A stretch of DNA of 64,000 nt from Acidihalobacter prosperus (GCF_000754095.2 NZ_JQSG02000003.1:609397-673396); one strand, 5' to 3'; positions 46,407-57,707 are shown, counted from the stretch's first letter. Made by a program: numbers and translations. Notes: generated from the sequence alone by a model not told the origin.

Positions 46407-48791
46407 TCACAGCCGGTGATCGTGCATAAAGGGCTCCAGCGTACGCCGCACCTCGGACATGTTGCGGAAACGTTTGTCCGGGTCGACGGCCATCATGCGG
46501 GCGACGAAAGCACTCAACGTGCGTGAGATTTCGGGGTTGCGCTCGTGCAGTGGCGCGGCGCCACCCTGCACATGCTGATACATCACCGCTACGTTGTCCT
46601 CACCGCTGTAGGGCGAGCTGCCGGCGAGCATTTCATACAGAATCACGCCGAGGCTGTAGATGTCCGTGCGCGCGTCGATGGTCTTGCCGAGCACCTGCTC
46701 GGGCGCCATGTAGCGGGGCGTGCCGACCAGCAGGCCGGTTCGCGTCAAACGCGTATCGGTGCTGTCGACCGCAGCGGCGACACCGAAATCCACGATCTTC
46801 ACCAGATTGTGTTCGTTGGTGAGGATGTTGCCGGGCTTGAGATCGCGATGCACGATGCCGATCGCATGCGCCGCGGTCATGCCCGCGGCGACTTCATGCG
46901 CGATGTGCAACGCCCGCTCCAGGCTGAGTGGCACCTGCGCCTTGACCTCGGCGGACAGGGCCGTTGAAGGGAAGTATTCCATGCTGATCACGTACAAGCC
47001 GCCCAGCATGAAAAAATCGTAGATCCGAATGACGTTGCGGTGCTCGATGCGCTTGGCGAAATGATGTTCGCGCTGGAAGCGCCGCACCATGTTGTCGTCC
47101 ACGGCCATCTGCGGATGCAGAAACTTGAGGATAACCTGCTCGCCGCGCACCAAATCCTCGGCCAGCGTCACCGTGCCGAAGGCACCGCGCCCGATACGCC
47201 GGATATGGCGGTATCGCTCGCCCAACAGCTCGCCTGCGCGCAGCAGCTTGAGCTTGATCGGCGGCCCCTCGATGACCGGCACCTCCGCTTCCGCGCTCCC
47301 GGCTTCCGAGGCATCCCCGGTCATCGGCGTGGCATAGGTTGCGGCGGCCGCACCCGGTGCGGCGTAGCGTTCACCTAGGCGGATCGCACAGTCGCGCGCC
47401 AGTTCGCGCACTTCGTCTTCCGGCGCGCTCTGGGCCGCTTTCTCCAGGCGCCCGCGGATTGTCGGAGCATGCGCCGCATCGGCCAGTTCCACGAGCACCA
47501 GCATCGCTTCGCTGCGCACCGCCGGCTCCGGCCGGTTGAGCTGCGCCGATACGGCCTCGATCTGCTCCACGCCACCCAGACGCATCAGTGCCCGCAGCAC
47601 TGCGACCGCGGTCGAATCGTCACGCTCAAGCAGCGGCATCAGCGCCGGCACGGCGGCCTTGTTGCCCAGCTTGGCGAGCGCATCGACGGCTCTTTCGCGC
47701 ACCCACCAGTCCGAATCCGCCAACGCATCGATCAAATGCCGGAACGAGGCCTCGTCCTTGATCGAGTTCATGATCTCCACCGCGGCACGACGGATGAATT
47801 CATCGTCGTCACGCAGCAGGGAAACGACCGCCTGAATCACTCGGCTGCCGCCGATTCGAGCCAGGGCGTCCGCAGCACGCGCGCGCACCCACCAGTCGTC
47901 GTCACGAATGGCCCGGAGCAGCGTCTTGATCGCCGTGGTATCCCCGATTTCGTTGAGGATCTCGACGCCGGCACGCCTGACATACTCCGACTCGTCGCGC
48001 AGGATGTCGATCAGGTGGGTGAGTGTCTCGGGGTCCTGCATCCGGATGATGGTTTCCACCGCGCGCCCCTGTATCGACATGTCGCTGTCGCGCAGCAGGC
48101 GAAAGGCGGTTTCGATATCCAGTGCACCGGGATGGGCCGCGAGACCTTCGAGGGCGAGCTGGCGCACCGTCTTGCCCGGGTCGTCGAGCAACTGGCGCAG
48201 AGCCTCATGCGCCTGCGGATGATCGAATCGCCCCAATACACGCGCCACGCCCTGTCGAATCTGCAGATCACGGGCGTTGGCGCGGCTCGCCAGCTCGGGA
48301 ATCAACGACGGCTCCGCAATCTCCGCGAGCAGACGGAAGGCGATATTGCGTTCGCTGGGGTCCAGGTGGCTGATCTGACGCAACACGCCGGCGGCATCGA
48401 GCGCCTTGCCCTGCGCCGACAGGATATCCAGCAACGCCGCCTTGGGGACCGCCGGGTCCGCCAGAAACTCCAACAGATGATTGGGGTTATAACCCCGTCC
48501 ACCACGCAGGATCTCGACCGCTGCCTGGGCCAGGCGCGGCTCGCCGGCGGCCAGCACACGGTGGAAATGCGGTAGGCTGTCGTCGTCCAGCAGCCGCGTC
48601 AGAATCTGGACGAGCCGGCCGCGATTGGCGCTTTCGCCGGACGCCAGCAGGCGAATCAGCCGAGGTATGGACTCGCCCGCGCACTCGCGCAACTTCTGCA
48701 GGGCCTCCACACCCTCCACCGAGCTGATCTGCTTGATAGCCAGCATCTGCGCGATGCGTCGTTCGGTGCGGAAATCTCGGAACAGACTCAT
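46407..48791 (-). CDS. HEAT-repeat protein with C-terminal Ser/Thr protein kinase
   Basis: 794 residues. About residues 30-470 are tandem HEAT-like repeats (for example DDDWWVRARAADALARIG, DSDWWVRERAVDALAKLG, DDEFIRRAAVEIMNSI). A kinase domain follows (about 520-785) with IGRGAFGTVTLAED (Gly loop), VILKF (Lys), HRDLKPGNIL, VDFGV and APEQVLG. HEAT arrays bind partners, so the kinase is probably recruited to a target. Being upstream of two PilT-type genes suggests regulation of pili or motility. No extracellular part or transmembrane helix is visible. Confidence 0.85.
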   Translation of the reverse strand: MSLFRDFRTERRIAQMLAIKQISSVEGVEALQKLRECAGESIPRLIRLLASGESANRGRLVQILTRLLDDDSLPHFHRVLAAGEPRLAQAAVEILRGGRGYNPNHLLEFLADPAVPKAALLDILSAQGKALDAAGVLRQISHLDPSERNIAFRLLAEIAEPSLIPELASRANARDLQIRQGVARVLGRFDHPQAHEALRQLLDDPGKTVRQLALEGLAAHPGALDIETAFRLLRDSDMSIQGRAVETIIRMQDPETLTHLIDILRDESEYVRRAGVEILNEIGDTTAIKTLLRAIRDDDWWVRARAADALARIGGSRVIQAVVSLLRDDDEFIRRAAVEIMNSIKDEASFRHLIDALADSDWWVRERAVDALAKLGNKAAVPALMPLLERDDSTAVAVLRALMRLGGVEQIEAVSAQLNRPEPAVRSEAMLVLVELADAAHAPTIRGRLEKAAQSAPEDEVRELARDCAIRLGERYAAPGAAAATYATPMTGDASEAGSAEAEVPVIEGPPIKLKLLRAGELLGERYRHIRRIGRGAFGTVTLAEDLVRGEQVILKFLHPQMAVDDNMVRRFQREHHFAKRIEHRNVIRIYDFFMLGGLYVISMEYFPSTALSAEVKAQVPLSLERALHIAHEVAAGMTAAHAIGIVHRDLKPGNILTNEHNLVKIVDFGVAAAVDSTDTRLTRTGLLVGTPRYMAPEQVLGKTIDARTDIYSLGVILYEMLAGSSPYSGEDNVAVMYQHVQGGAAPLHERNPEISRTLSAFVARMMAVDPDKRFRNMSEVRRTLEPFMHDHRL

Positions 48792-48806
48792 AGCTCGAAC
48801 GCCGGT

Positions 48807-49274
48807 TCAGTCTCGGGGGATGGCCCGAACGATATAGGCCTTGTTGATCAAGGCCACGCGTGCCTCCTCTTCCAGGAAGACACGGATGAAGCGTTCGACA
48901 TTCACATTGAGATAATCCAGCAGACGACGGCGTTCGGGCGGCAGATTCTCGCGAATGGCGCCCACGAAAACCGAACCGTCCATCAAACCGAACTCGCCGC
49001 GCAATACCACATCGGCCGCGCGCAGGCTTTCGTCTTCGGATTCGTACTCCATGCGAACCAGCGCATTTTTGTTATAGAAACGCAACTCCCCGCCATGGCA
49101 TTGACACGCCAGGAAGGGGGCGGGTTGATTGAGCAGGTCGATCGGCAGCTCGGCAGGCAGCTCGCCAGGATGATCCGAAACGAGATAGATGCCTGCCAGC
49201 ACCTGCCCTTCGGGATGAATCCACATCCGCACTTGCTTCAGCGCCTTGGGCACCACCCAGGCATGCTCGACCAT
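48807..49274 (-). CDS. Conserved-looking hypothetical protein
   Basis: 155 residues, ATG at 49274 with AGGGAG upstream. No recognised domain. Mixed alpha/beta look: MWIHPEGQVLAGIYLVSDHPGE, a Cys-x-Cys (FLACQCHGGEL) and a long charged helix (NLPPERRRLLDYLNVNVERFIRVFLEE). First gene of the HEAT-kinase/PilT unit, 15 bases ahead of the kinase, so a linked role is probable. Confidence 0.6.
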   Translation of the reverse strand: MVEHAWVVPKALKQVRMWIHPEGQVLAGIYLVSDHPGELPAELPIDLLNQPAPFLACQCHGGELRFYNKNALVRMEYESEDESLRAADVVLRGEFGLMDGSVFVGAIRENLPPERRRLLDYLNVNVERFIRVFLEEEARVALINKAYIVRAIPRD

Positions 49275-49479
49275 GTCCGCTCCCTACGCATTTATTGAGT
49301 TTATCGGGGTCGCTGAACCCCTGCCCCTGGCGATTAAAGCTAACACGGCGGGCATGTTCATTACCATACAATCACTTAAGCCATTTTCCTGACAAAACGC
49401 ATATCGCGCCGCCGCGGCCTTCGACGACGCCCCGTTCGCGCGATCGGCACGAAACGCTCGCGGCCTCCGCCATGCGGGC

Positions 49480-49511
49480 AAAAAAAGAGCCCCGCACAAG
49501 GCGGGGCTCTC
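49480..49511 (-). terminator. Terminator of groESL
   Basis: Stem GAGCCCCGC/GCGGGGCTC (49487-49495 with 49501-49509) followed on the minus strand by seven T (49486-49480). It lies about 25 bases past the groEL stop. Confidence 0.92.
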
Positions 49512-49535
49512 TTGGATCGGCTTGTACGCCGGGCG

Positions 49536-51209
<1,674 letters not shown>

Positions 51210-51237
51210 TCAGATGTTGGATTCGCAGAAAGACCGA

Positions 51238-51528
51238 TCAGCCTTCGACGACCGCGACGATATCTTCCTCGCGCATAACGAGCAGCTCCTCGCCGTCGAT
51301 CTTGATCTCGGTGCCGGCATACTTGCCGAACAGCACCTTGTCGCCGACCTTGACGTCCAGCGGGCGGACGTCGCCGTTCTCGAGAATCTTGCCCTTGCCC
51401 GCAGCCAGCACTTCGCCGCGAACGGGTTTCTCGGTCGCCGAGTCGGGGATCACGATGCCACCGGGGCTGGTGCGCTCTTCTTCCATGCGCTTGATGACCA
51501 CGCGATCATGCAAGGGGCGAATGTTCAT
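51238..51528 (-). CDS. groES: Co-chaperonin GroES
   Basis: 96 residues: [14 protein letters not shown], the mobile loop [15 protein letters not shown] and [27 protein letters not shown]. It caps GroEL. First gene after the CIRCE operator. Confidence 0.98.
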   Translation of the reverse strand: MNIRPLHDRVVIKRMEEERTSPGGIVIPDSATEKPVRGEVLAAGKGKILENGDVRPLDVKVGDKVLFGKYAGTEIKIDGEELLVMREEDIVAVVEG

Positions 51529-51582
51529 GTGCTACGACTCCTTATTTCAGATTAAAACCACGATGAAGTTTGGCGGTGGTAT

Positions 51583-51609
51583 TTAGCACTCCGCGTAGGA
51601 GAGTGCTAA
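51583..51609. promoter_or_regulatory. CIRCE operator (HrcA binding site)
   Basis: TTAGCACTC, nine bases, GAGTGCTAA: a perfect CIRCE inverted repeat, 55 bases upstream of groES. It predicts that an HrcA repressor exists in the genome and controls groESL, unlike enteric bacteria that use sigma-32 alone. Confidence 0.95.
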
Positions 51610-51656
51610 TAATAGTGGCGGACTTGGCAAAATCAAGGCCTCGTATCGCACGTCAT

Positions 51657-52109
51657 TCAACGGTCATCGTCGGACGGCAGATGGCGGTACTCCGCATCAT
51701 AGACCCGACCGCCGTGCGTACCGCGAACACGCGACGACACTTGCATCTCGACTACCGTCCGGCGCAACCAGAACGCCACGATCACCCGCCTCAGCGGCGG
51801 CAGCAGGCACAGCAGGCCAAGCACATCGGTAATCACGCCGGGCACGAGCAACAGCACGGCACCCAGCAGGATCACCACCCCCTCCAGCATCTCCTGCGCC
51901 GGCACCTCGCCGCGAGCCATGCTCTGCTGCATGCGGCGATAGTTGCTCAGACCCTGACGGCGCAGCAGGAAGGCGCCGAGCAGCGCGGTGCCGACGACCA
52001 GCGCGACCGTCGGGAACGCGCCGATGACCGTCCCCAGCTTGATCAGGATATACAGTTCGAGCAGGGGAAAACCGATCAGAAGCAATGCGAAGAGCGGAAA
52101 AACACGCAT
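51657..52109 (-). CDS. fxsA: FxsA family membrane protein
   Basis: 150 residues from the ATG at 52109 (MRVFPLFALLLIGFPLLELYILIKLG). Three to four hydrophobic helices, with VVGTALLGAFLLRRQGL and a long central segment (VVILLGAVLLLVPGVITDVLGLL) characteristic of FxsA, a membrane protein often beside groES. A longer start at 52181 is less likely. The C-terminal tail is soluble. Confidence 0.88.
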   Translation of the reverse strand: MRVFPLFALLLIGFPLLELYILIKLGTVIGAFPTVALVVGTALLGAFLLRRQGLSNYRRMQQSMARGEVPAQEMLEGVVILLGAVLLLVPGVITDVLGLLCLLPPLRRVIVAFWLRRTVVEMQVSSRVRGTHGGRVYDAEYRHLPSDDDR

Positions 52110-52299
52110 AGGCTCGGACGAATCCGGCGCCGGGGCGCCTTTGGCGGGTGGACCAAGAGCATTGGGGCGAATCACCGCCATTTCAATGCCGCATCGTTGA
52201 AATATTCAGGCCACTCCCAACGTCTATATAGATAGGAGCGACCCGACCGGCACCAGGGCTGACTCGATAATGAAGCCGGTCACACCAGGGAGATCGATC

Positions 52300-52845
52300 A
52301 TGAAATCGTTGCGCACGCTCGGCCAGGCATTACTTGCCGGCCTGCTGTTCGCCGCCGCCGCTCACGCCGCGGAACCCCGCGATCCGGGAAAATTCTTCTT
52401 CCAGGAAAGCTTCGGCAACTTCCAGGAGGAACTGACCACCGCCCGTCAGGCCGGCAAGCAAGGCATACTGATCTTCTTCGAGCAGGCGGATTGCCCCTTC
52501 TGCCATCGCATGAAGACCACCGTACTCAACCGTCCGGAGATACAGGACTACTACCGCAAGCATTTCCTGATTTTTTCGATGGACATCCAGGGCAGCCTGC
52601 CAATCACGGACTTCCAGGGGCACGAAACCACCCAGAAGGATTTTTCCTTCAAACAGTTCCAGGTCCGCGCCACACCGGTATTCGCCTTCTTTGATCTGAA
52701 CGGCCGACTGATCACCCGATACACGGGCGCGACCTCCGGCGCACGCGAGTTCATGTGGCTGGGACATTACGTCGCGGAAGGCCGCTACAAGGACACCTCA
52801 TTCATCCGCTACAAGCGGGAGATGCGCGGCAAGGAGACCAGCTGA
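52300..52845 (+). CDS. Periplasmic thioredoxin-fold protein (SoxW-like)
   Basis: 181 residues; GGGAG upstream of the ATG at 52300. Signal peptide (ends near AHA), then thioredoxin fold with CXXC in EQADCPFCHRM and a cis-Pro in RATPVFAFF. It is probably reduced by DsbD, which is the last gene of the same operon. Substrate unknown; SoxW-like or other thiol-disulfide partner. Confidence 0.82.
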   Translation: MKSLRTLGQALLAGLLFAAAAHAAEPRDPGKFFFQESFGNFQEELTTARQAGKQGILIFFEQADCPFCHRMKTTVLNRPEIQDYYRKHFLIFSMDIQGSLPITDFQGHETTQKDFSFKQFQVRATPVFAFFDLNGRLITRYTGATSGAREFMWLGHYVAEGRYKDTSFIRYKREMRGKETS

Positions 52846-52851
52846 GCTCCG

Positions 52852-54183
52852 ATGCGCAGCCATCTCCCACTCCCAGCCTCGGCGGCCTCGCAAGCCGCGC
52901 TCATACTCGCCCTCGCCCTGCTGACCGCCCCCGTGGCCCAGGCCGATACGGCGCTGCCGACACCGCTCAGCCTGGAAAGCGCGCTGTCGCTCGCCTCCGC
53001 CGCGCATCCCGAGCGCGCGCTCGCGCGGTCCGCGCTGGCGCGCGCACAGGCCGAGACCCGCCGAGCGCATGCGGCAGACGGGGCACGGCTGGACGCGCGG
53101 CTGGATGCGCGCTACATCAACCCACCGCCCGCCAGCCCCTACCCTGAACACAACGATTCCAGCGCCGCCCTGGTGCTGAACCAGCCGCTGTACGACTTCG
53201 GCCGCAGCCGCGCTCGGGACCGCGCGGCCGAGGCGGGGCTGGAAGCCGCACGCCACGCACAGAAAGAAACCCTTGCGCGCCAGCGACTGGAAATCATGCG
53301 CCGTTTCTTCGACGTGCTGCTCGCGGACCAGCGCTTCGCCGAGGCCAATGAAGCCATGGCCGTAGCCTACGTGGATTTCGACCGCGCCCGCGACCGCAAC
53401 AAGCTTGGGCAGATATCGGATATCGAACTGCTCGCCCGCGAGGATGCCTACCAGGCCGCCCGCAGCCGACGCTACGCCGACGAAGCCGCGCAGCGCACCA
53501 GCCGCGCCCTGCTGGCAGCAGCCATGGGCAGACCGGACACGCTGCCGGAGCAGCTGATTCCTCCCCATCTTGCCGGCATCGACCGCCAGCCTCCAGACTA
53601 TGAAGCGCTGCTGGCGAGAGCACTGCGGGACAACCCAGCCCTTGCGGCCCTGCGGGCACGGCTGGCACGCGCGCAATCCAGGCTTGCCGAACGCCAGGCC
53701 GAAGGCAACCCGCGGCTCGGCCTGGAACTGCGCGCAACGCGGTATGCGCGCGACTTCGGCACCCGCGACCCCTTCAGCGCCGGGCTGGTGCTGGAGGTGC
53801 CGCTATACAGCGGAGGCCGCGTCGACGCCGACAGCGACCTGGCCCGCGCCGAGGTATCCCGCGCCAGGGCAGAGGCCTCGCGCTACGAGTATCGCCTGCG
53901 GCAGGCGATACTCGAAACCTGGCAGCGCCTGCTGACCCTGAAGGCGCGCGCCGAGGCGCTGGCGGTGCAGACGGACTACCGCGACCTGTATCTCGACCGC
54001 AGCCGGGCGCTTTACGACCTGCAACTCAAGACCGATCTGGGCGACGCCATGGTGCAGCAGAGCGCGACCCGATCGCGCCTGATGGCCAACCGGTTCGAGC
54101 GCGCGCTGGCCTGGGAAACCCTTGCCACCCTGACCGGCGATACCCACCTGGAGCCGATCGGGCAGCCGGAGCACAAGCCATGA
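52852..54183 (+). CDS. TolC-family outer-membrane efflux protein
   Basis: 443 residues with a signal peptide (ends near PVAQA). Two long helical hairpins with ALARSALARAQAETRRAHA and repeats SAALVLNQPLYDFGRSRARDRAAEAG and GLVLEVPLYSGGRVDADSDLARAEV, typical of TolC/OEP. It forms the outer-membrane duct for an exporter; the adaptor gene overlaps its 3' end by ATGA. No inner-membrane pump gene is in the window. Confidence 0.85.
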   Translation: MRSHLPLPASAASQAALILALALLTAPVAQADTALPTPLSLESALSLASAAHPERALARSALARAQAETRRAHAADGARLDARLDARYINPPPASPYPEHNDSSAALVLNQPLYDFGRSRARDRAAEAGLEAARHAQKETLARQRLEIMRRFFDVLLADQRFAEANEAMAVAYVDFDRARDRNKLGQISDIELLAREDAYQAARSRRYADEAAQRTSRALLAAAMGRPDTLPEQLIPPHLAGIDRQPPDYEALLARALRDNPALAALRARLARAQSRLAERQAEGNPRLGLELRATRYARDFGTRDPFSAGLVLEVPLYSGGRVDADSDLARAEVSRARAEASRYEYRLRQAILETWQRLLTLKARAEALAVQTDYRDLYLDRSRALYDLQLKTDLGDAMVQQSATRSRLMANRFERALAWETLATLTGDTHLEPIGQPEHKP

Positions 54184-54974
54184 CCTCACGCAGACACTGC
54201 GCCGCCGCGCTGGCGACGGCCATCGCACTGGGCTCCCTCGGCATGCCTGCCGCCAACGGCGCGGAAGTCGCCGCCGTGCTGGATTACGCCGAACCGCTGA
54301 CATTGAGCACACCGGCATCCGGCATCGTCACGCGGGTGGACGTCAACGCGGGGCAGACGGTCAAGCGGGGACAGATACTGGTGCGCCTCGACGACCGCGC
54401 CCAGCGCGCGCGCGTCGGCGGCCTCGAAGCCCAGGCGCGCAAATTCGCGCTGGCGCGCGACGAGGCCCGACGAGAATACGAACGCGCGCGCGCGCTGCAC
54501 GAGAAAACCGTCATTTCGGATCATGACCTGCGTCTGGCCGAGATCGCCGCCGCAACGGCCGACGCCGATTATGCCGAAGCCCGCAGCCAACTGACCGCCG
54601 CCCGCATCGCGCTCGAACACGCCAGCGTGCGCAGCCCCATCGACGGCCGCGTGCTACGCGTGGCCGTGGCCGCCGGCGAGACCGTGCAGAATGCGCTGCG
54701 CGCAACGCCCATGGTCATCGTGGCCGACCCGCGGCAATGGGTCGCGCGGACGCGGCTGAGTCCCGCTCAGGTCGCCGGCCTGCGCCCCGGCCAGGCGCTG
54801 GCGGTGCGGGTGGGCGACGCGCGTTACGAGGGCCGGCTCGCCGTGCCCGTACCGTCGCCGGACGCAGGCACGGGCAGCGAAGTGATGGTACGCTTCGCGC
54901 CGAACCCGAGCGCGCCGCTGCAACCGGGCGGCGCCGCGCGCATCGACCTCCCCGGAGACGCCCGCCATGAATGA
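54180..54974 (+). CDS. Membrane-fusion (periplasmic adaptor) protein
   Basis: 264 residues, short for the family. Signal peptide, then a lipoyl half (LSTPASGIVTRVDVNAGQTVKRGQILVRLDD), coiled-coil hairpin (LARDEARREYERARALHEK), second lipoyl half (ASVRSPIDGRVLRVAVAAGETV) and a beta-barrel-like part. It should connect an inner-membrane transporter to the TolC-like protein. Confidence 0.85.
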   Translation: MTSRRHCAAALATAIALGSLGMPAANGAEVAAVLDYAEPLTLSTPASGIVTRVDVNAGQTVKRGQILVRLDDRAQRARVGGLEAQARKFALARDEARREYERARALHEKTVISDHDLRLAEIAAATADADYAEARSQLTAARIALEHASVRSPIDGRVLRVAVAAGETVQNALRATPMVIVADPRQWVARTRLSPAQVAGLRPGQALAVRVGDARYEGRLAVPVPSPDAGTGSEVMVRFAPNPSAPLQPGGAARIDLPGDARHE

Positions 54975-55284
54975 CCCCCTGCTGGTGCTGACCACCTACC
55001 CCGATCAGGAGGGTGCCGAACGCCTCGCCGCCGAATTGGTCCGCGCGCGGCTCGCGGCCTGCGTCAATGTGCTGCCGGCCGTGCGCTCGTTCTATCTGTG
55101 GGAAGGCCGGGAAAACAGCGGCACCGAACATCAGCTGTTCATCAAGACCCGGGATGCGCTGTATCCGCAGGTGGAATCCGCCATCCTCGACGCCCATCCC
55201 TACGAATTGCCCGAAATCATCGCCACCACCATCAGCCGCGGCCTGCCCGGCTACCTCAACTGGATCGAATCAAGCACATCATGA
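54967..55284 (+). CDS. cutA: Divalent-cation tolerance protein CutA
   Basis: 105 residues. LTTYPDQEGAERLAAELVRARLAACVNVLP, SFYLWEGRENSGTEHQLFIKTR and HPYELPEIIA are the family landmarks; CutA forms trimers and was linked to copper tolerance. It overlaps the adaptor gene by 8 bases and dsbD by 4, all in one operon. Confidence 0.94.
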   Translation: MNDPLLVLTTYPDQEGAERLAAELVRARLAACVNVLPAVRSFYLWEGRENSGTEHQLFIKTRDALYPQVESAILDAHPYELPEIIATTISRGLPGYLNWIESSTS

Positions 55285-57566
55285 TGAAACGTCTCCTGCC
55301 GATTCTGCTCGCCCTCTTCCTGCTGCCGGTCGCCGCACTGGCCGAACAGGATGCCGCCGGCAACGTGCTGCCGCCGGAACAGGCCTTCCCCGCCAGCGCC
55401 ACCGCGCTGTCCGCGAACAGCGTCGCAATACGCTGGGAGACCGTCCCCGGACACTATCTGTACCGCGACAAGTTCAGCTTCAAGAGCGAGACTCCCGGCA
55501 TCACCCTCGGCACGCCGCGCATACCCGCCGGCAAGACGAAGCACGACGAAACCTTCGGCACGGTCGAGGTCTTCACCCATCCGGTCACGGTGCGCCTGCC
55601 CATCACCCGCGCCGCCGGCGCGCCCGACACCCTGACGCTGGAGGCGACCGCGCAGGGCTGCGCCGAGCAGAGCGTGTGCTACCCACCGTTCGCCCAGACT
55701 CTCAAAATCGCCCTGCCTGCGACTCAGGCGAACGCCGGTAGCAACGGCAAGAACGGGCTCGCGGCGCTTACCGCCAACCTCAACAACGAAGCCCAGGGTC
55801 AATTCCTGCAGCCCGAGCAAGCCTTCAAGTTCTCGCTGCAGACCGACGCCGACGGCGACCTCGTCGCGCACTGGGACGTCGCGCCCGGCTACCACCTCTA
55901 CCGCGACCAGATCAAATTCGCTCTCGAACAGGGCAAGGGCCTGAGTCTTGGCCAGTTCAAGCTGCCGCCCGGCAAAACGGTCGACGACCCGATTCTCGGC
56001 AAGCAGGTGGTCTACGAGCATCCCTTCGACGTCCGCCTGCCGATCACCCGCGCGCAGGGCGCGGCTGACAAGGGCGTGCTCAAGGTTCACTATCAGGGCT
56101 GCGCCGACAAGGGCATATGCTACGCGCCGATCACCAAGACCGTCGATTTCAGCCTCAAGCCCGGCGGCGGCGGTGCCGCAGCGGGTTCGACGAGCGCCGG
56201 CGCAGCAACCGCGCAGTCGGGAACGGCCACCAACGGCAGCAGCAGCGAGCAGGACCGGCTTGCCGCCTTTCTGCTGCACAAGCCTCTGTGGATGAGCCTT
56301 GGGCTGTTCTTCCTGCTCGGCCTGGGCCTTGCCTTCACGCCCTGCATCTTCCCGCTGTTTCCGATCCTGTCGGGCATCATCGTCGGCCAGCGCGAAACCC
56401 CCAGCCCGAGCCGCACCTTCATGCTGTCGCTGGTGTACGTGCTCGCGATGGCGCTGACCTACACGGTCGCCGGCGTCGTCGTGGGACTGACCGGCGCCGG
56501 CATCCAGGCCTGGTTCCAGAACCCCTGGGTACTCTCGGCCTTCGCCGCCATTTTCGTCCTGCTGTCGCTGTCGATGTTCGGTTTCTACGACCTGCAGATG
56601 CCGAATTTCATCCAGAGCCGCGTGACCGAGATCAGCAACCGCCAGCAGGGCGGATCGCTGATCGGCGTGGGCGTGATGGGCTTTCTCTCCGCACTCATCG
56701 TCGGCCCTTGCGTGACCGCCCCCCTGGTCGCCACCCTGATCGTGATTGCCAATACCGGCGACGCACTGCTTGGCGGCCTGAGCCTGTTCGCGCTCAGCAT
56801 GGGCATGGGACTGCCGCTGCTGATCGTGTGCACGGCCTGCGGGCGCTTCCTGCCCAAGGCCGGCCCCTGGATGGACGGCATCAAGGGCGCCTTTGGCGTG
56901 CTGATGCTCGGCGTCGCCATCTGGATGCTCTCGCGCTTCCTGCCGGGATGGTCGATCGCCCTTTTGACCGGCCTGCTGCTGGTCGCCTCCAGCGTCTATC
57001 TCGGCGCCTTCGACCCCGTGCGCACCGGCGTGTCCGGATGGCACAAGCTGTGGAAGGGCCTGGGCATCGTGCTCGCCCTCTGGGGCGTGCTGATTCTGGT
57101 CGGCGTCGCCGCCGGCGGCGGCAGCGTATTCACGCCTCTGCAGGGATTGTCCGTCGGCAGCGCGAGCGTTGGCGGCGGCGGACAGTCCGCGGCCGAAAAC
57201 CACGGGCTCGCCTTCAAGCGCGTCAAGAGCGTCGCCGACCTCGATCAGGCTCTGGCGGCGGCCAAGGGCAAACCCGTGATGCTCGACTTCTACGCCGACT
57301 GGTGCGTCTCCTGCAAGGAACTCGAGGCCTACACCTTCTCCAACCCCAAGGTGCAGCAGGCGTTATCGGGATTCGTGCTGCTACAGGCCGACGTCACCGC
57401 CAATAACGCCGCCGACAAGGCCCTGCTCAAACGCTTCGGCCTGTTCGGCCCCCCCGGCATCATCTTCTTCAACGCCCAAGGCCGGGAACAGCGCGCATTG
57501 CAGGTCGTCGGCTATATGCCGCCCGGGGATTTCGTCAAGCACGTGCGCAAGGCCGCCGACAGTTGA
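55281..57566 (+). CDS. dsbD: Thiol:disulfide interchange protein DsbD with duplicated alpha domain
   Basis: 761 residues, longer than E. coli DsbD (about 565). After a signal peptide come two tandem N-terminal alpha-type domains, each with YLYRD/YHLYRD and a Cys pair (GCAEQSVCYPP, Cys127/133; GCADKGICYAP, Cys274/280). A Ser/Gly linker leads to the eight-helix membrane part with FTPCIFPLFP and VGPCVTAPL (redox Cys) and then a periplasmic thioredoxin domain with WCVSCK near residue 675. It brings electrons from the cytoplasm to periplasmic thiol proteins. Confidence 0.93.
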   Translation: MMKRLLPILLALFLLPVAALAEQDAAGNVLPPEQAFPASATALSANSVAIRWETVPGHYLYRDKFSFKSETPGITLGTPRIPAGKTKHDETFGTVEVFTHPVTVRLPITRAAGAPDTLTLEATAQGCAEQSVCYPPFAQTLKIALPATQANAGSNGKNGLAALTANLNNEAQGQFLQPEQAFKFSLQTDADGDLVAHWDVAPGYHLYRDQIKFALEQGKGLSLGQFKLPPGKTVDDPILGKQVVYEHPFDVRLPITRAQGAADKGVLKVHYQGCADKGICYAPITKTVDFSLKPGGGGAAAGSTSAGAATAQSGTATNGSSSEQDRLAAFLLHKPLWMSLGLFFLLGLGLAFTPCIFPLFPILSGIIVGQRETPSPSRTFMLSLVYVLAMALTYTVAGVVVGLTGAGIQAWFQNPWVLSAFAAIFVLLSLSMFGFYDLQMPNFIQSRVTEISNRQQGGSLIGVGVMGFLSALIVGPCVTAPLVATLIVIANTGDALLGGLSLFALSMGMGLPLLIVCTACGRFLPKAGPWMDGIKGAFGVLMLGVAIWMLSRFLPGWSIALLTGLLLVASSVYLGAFDPVRTGVSGWHKLWKGLGIVLALWGVLILVGVAAGGGSVFTPLQGLSVGSASVGGGGQSAAENHGLAFKRVKSVADLDQALAAAKGKPVMLDFYADWCVSCKELEAYTFSNPKVQQALSGFVLLQADVTANNAADKALLKRFGLFGPPGIIFFNAQGREQRALQVVGYMPPGDFVKHVRKAADS

Positions 57567-57707
57567 GCCTGCCGGCAAGGGTGCGCCCCGCCCACCCGAC
57601 GGGAAAACGCGCGCGAACGTCGGTTATTTTGCAGCGAACTGGACAGTTCATGCCGAATTCGGCACAATCCGGCGCTATTCAAGCTGTACGTGCCAGCATC
57701 GCCGCAC

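Noticed and set aside
55251-57203. A 650-codon minus-strand frame opposite dsbD
   Set aside because: dsbD is complete on the plus strand; the minus frame is GC-driven.
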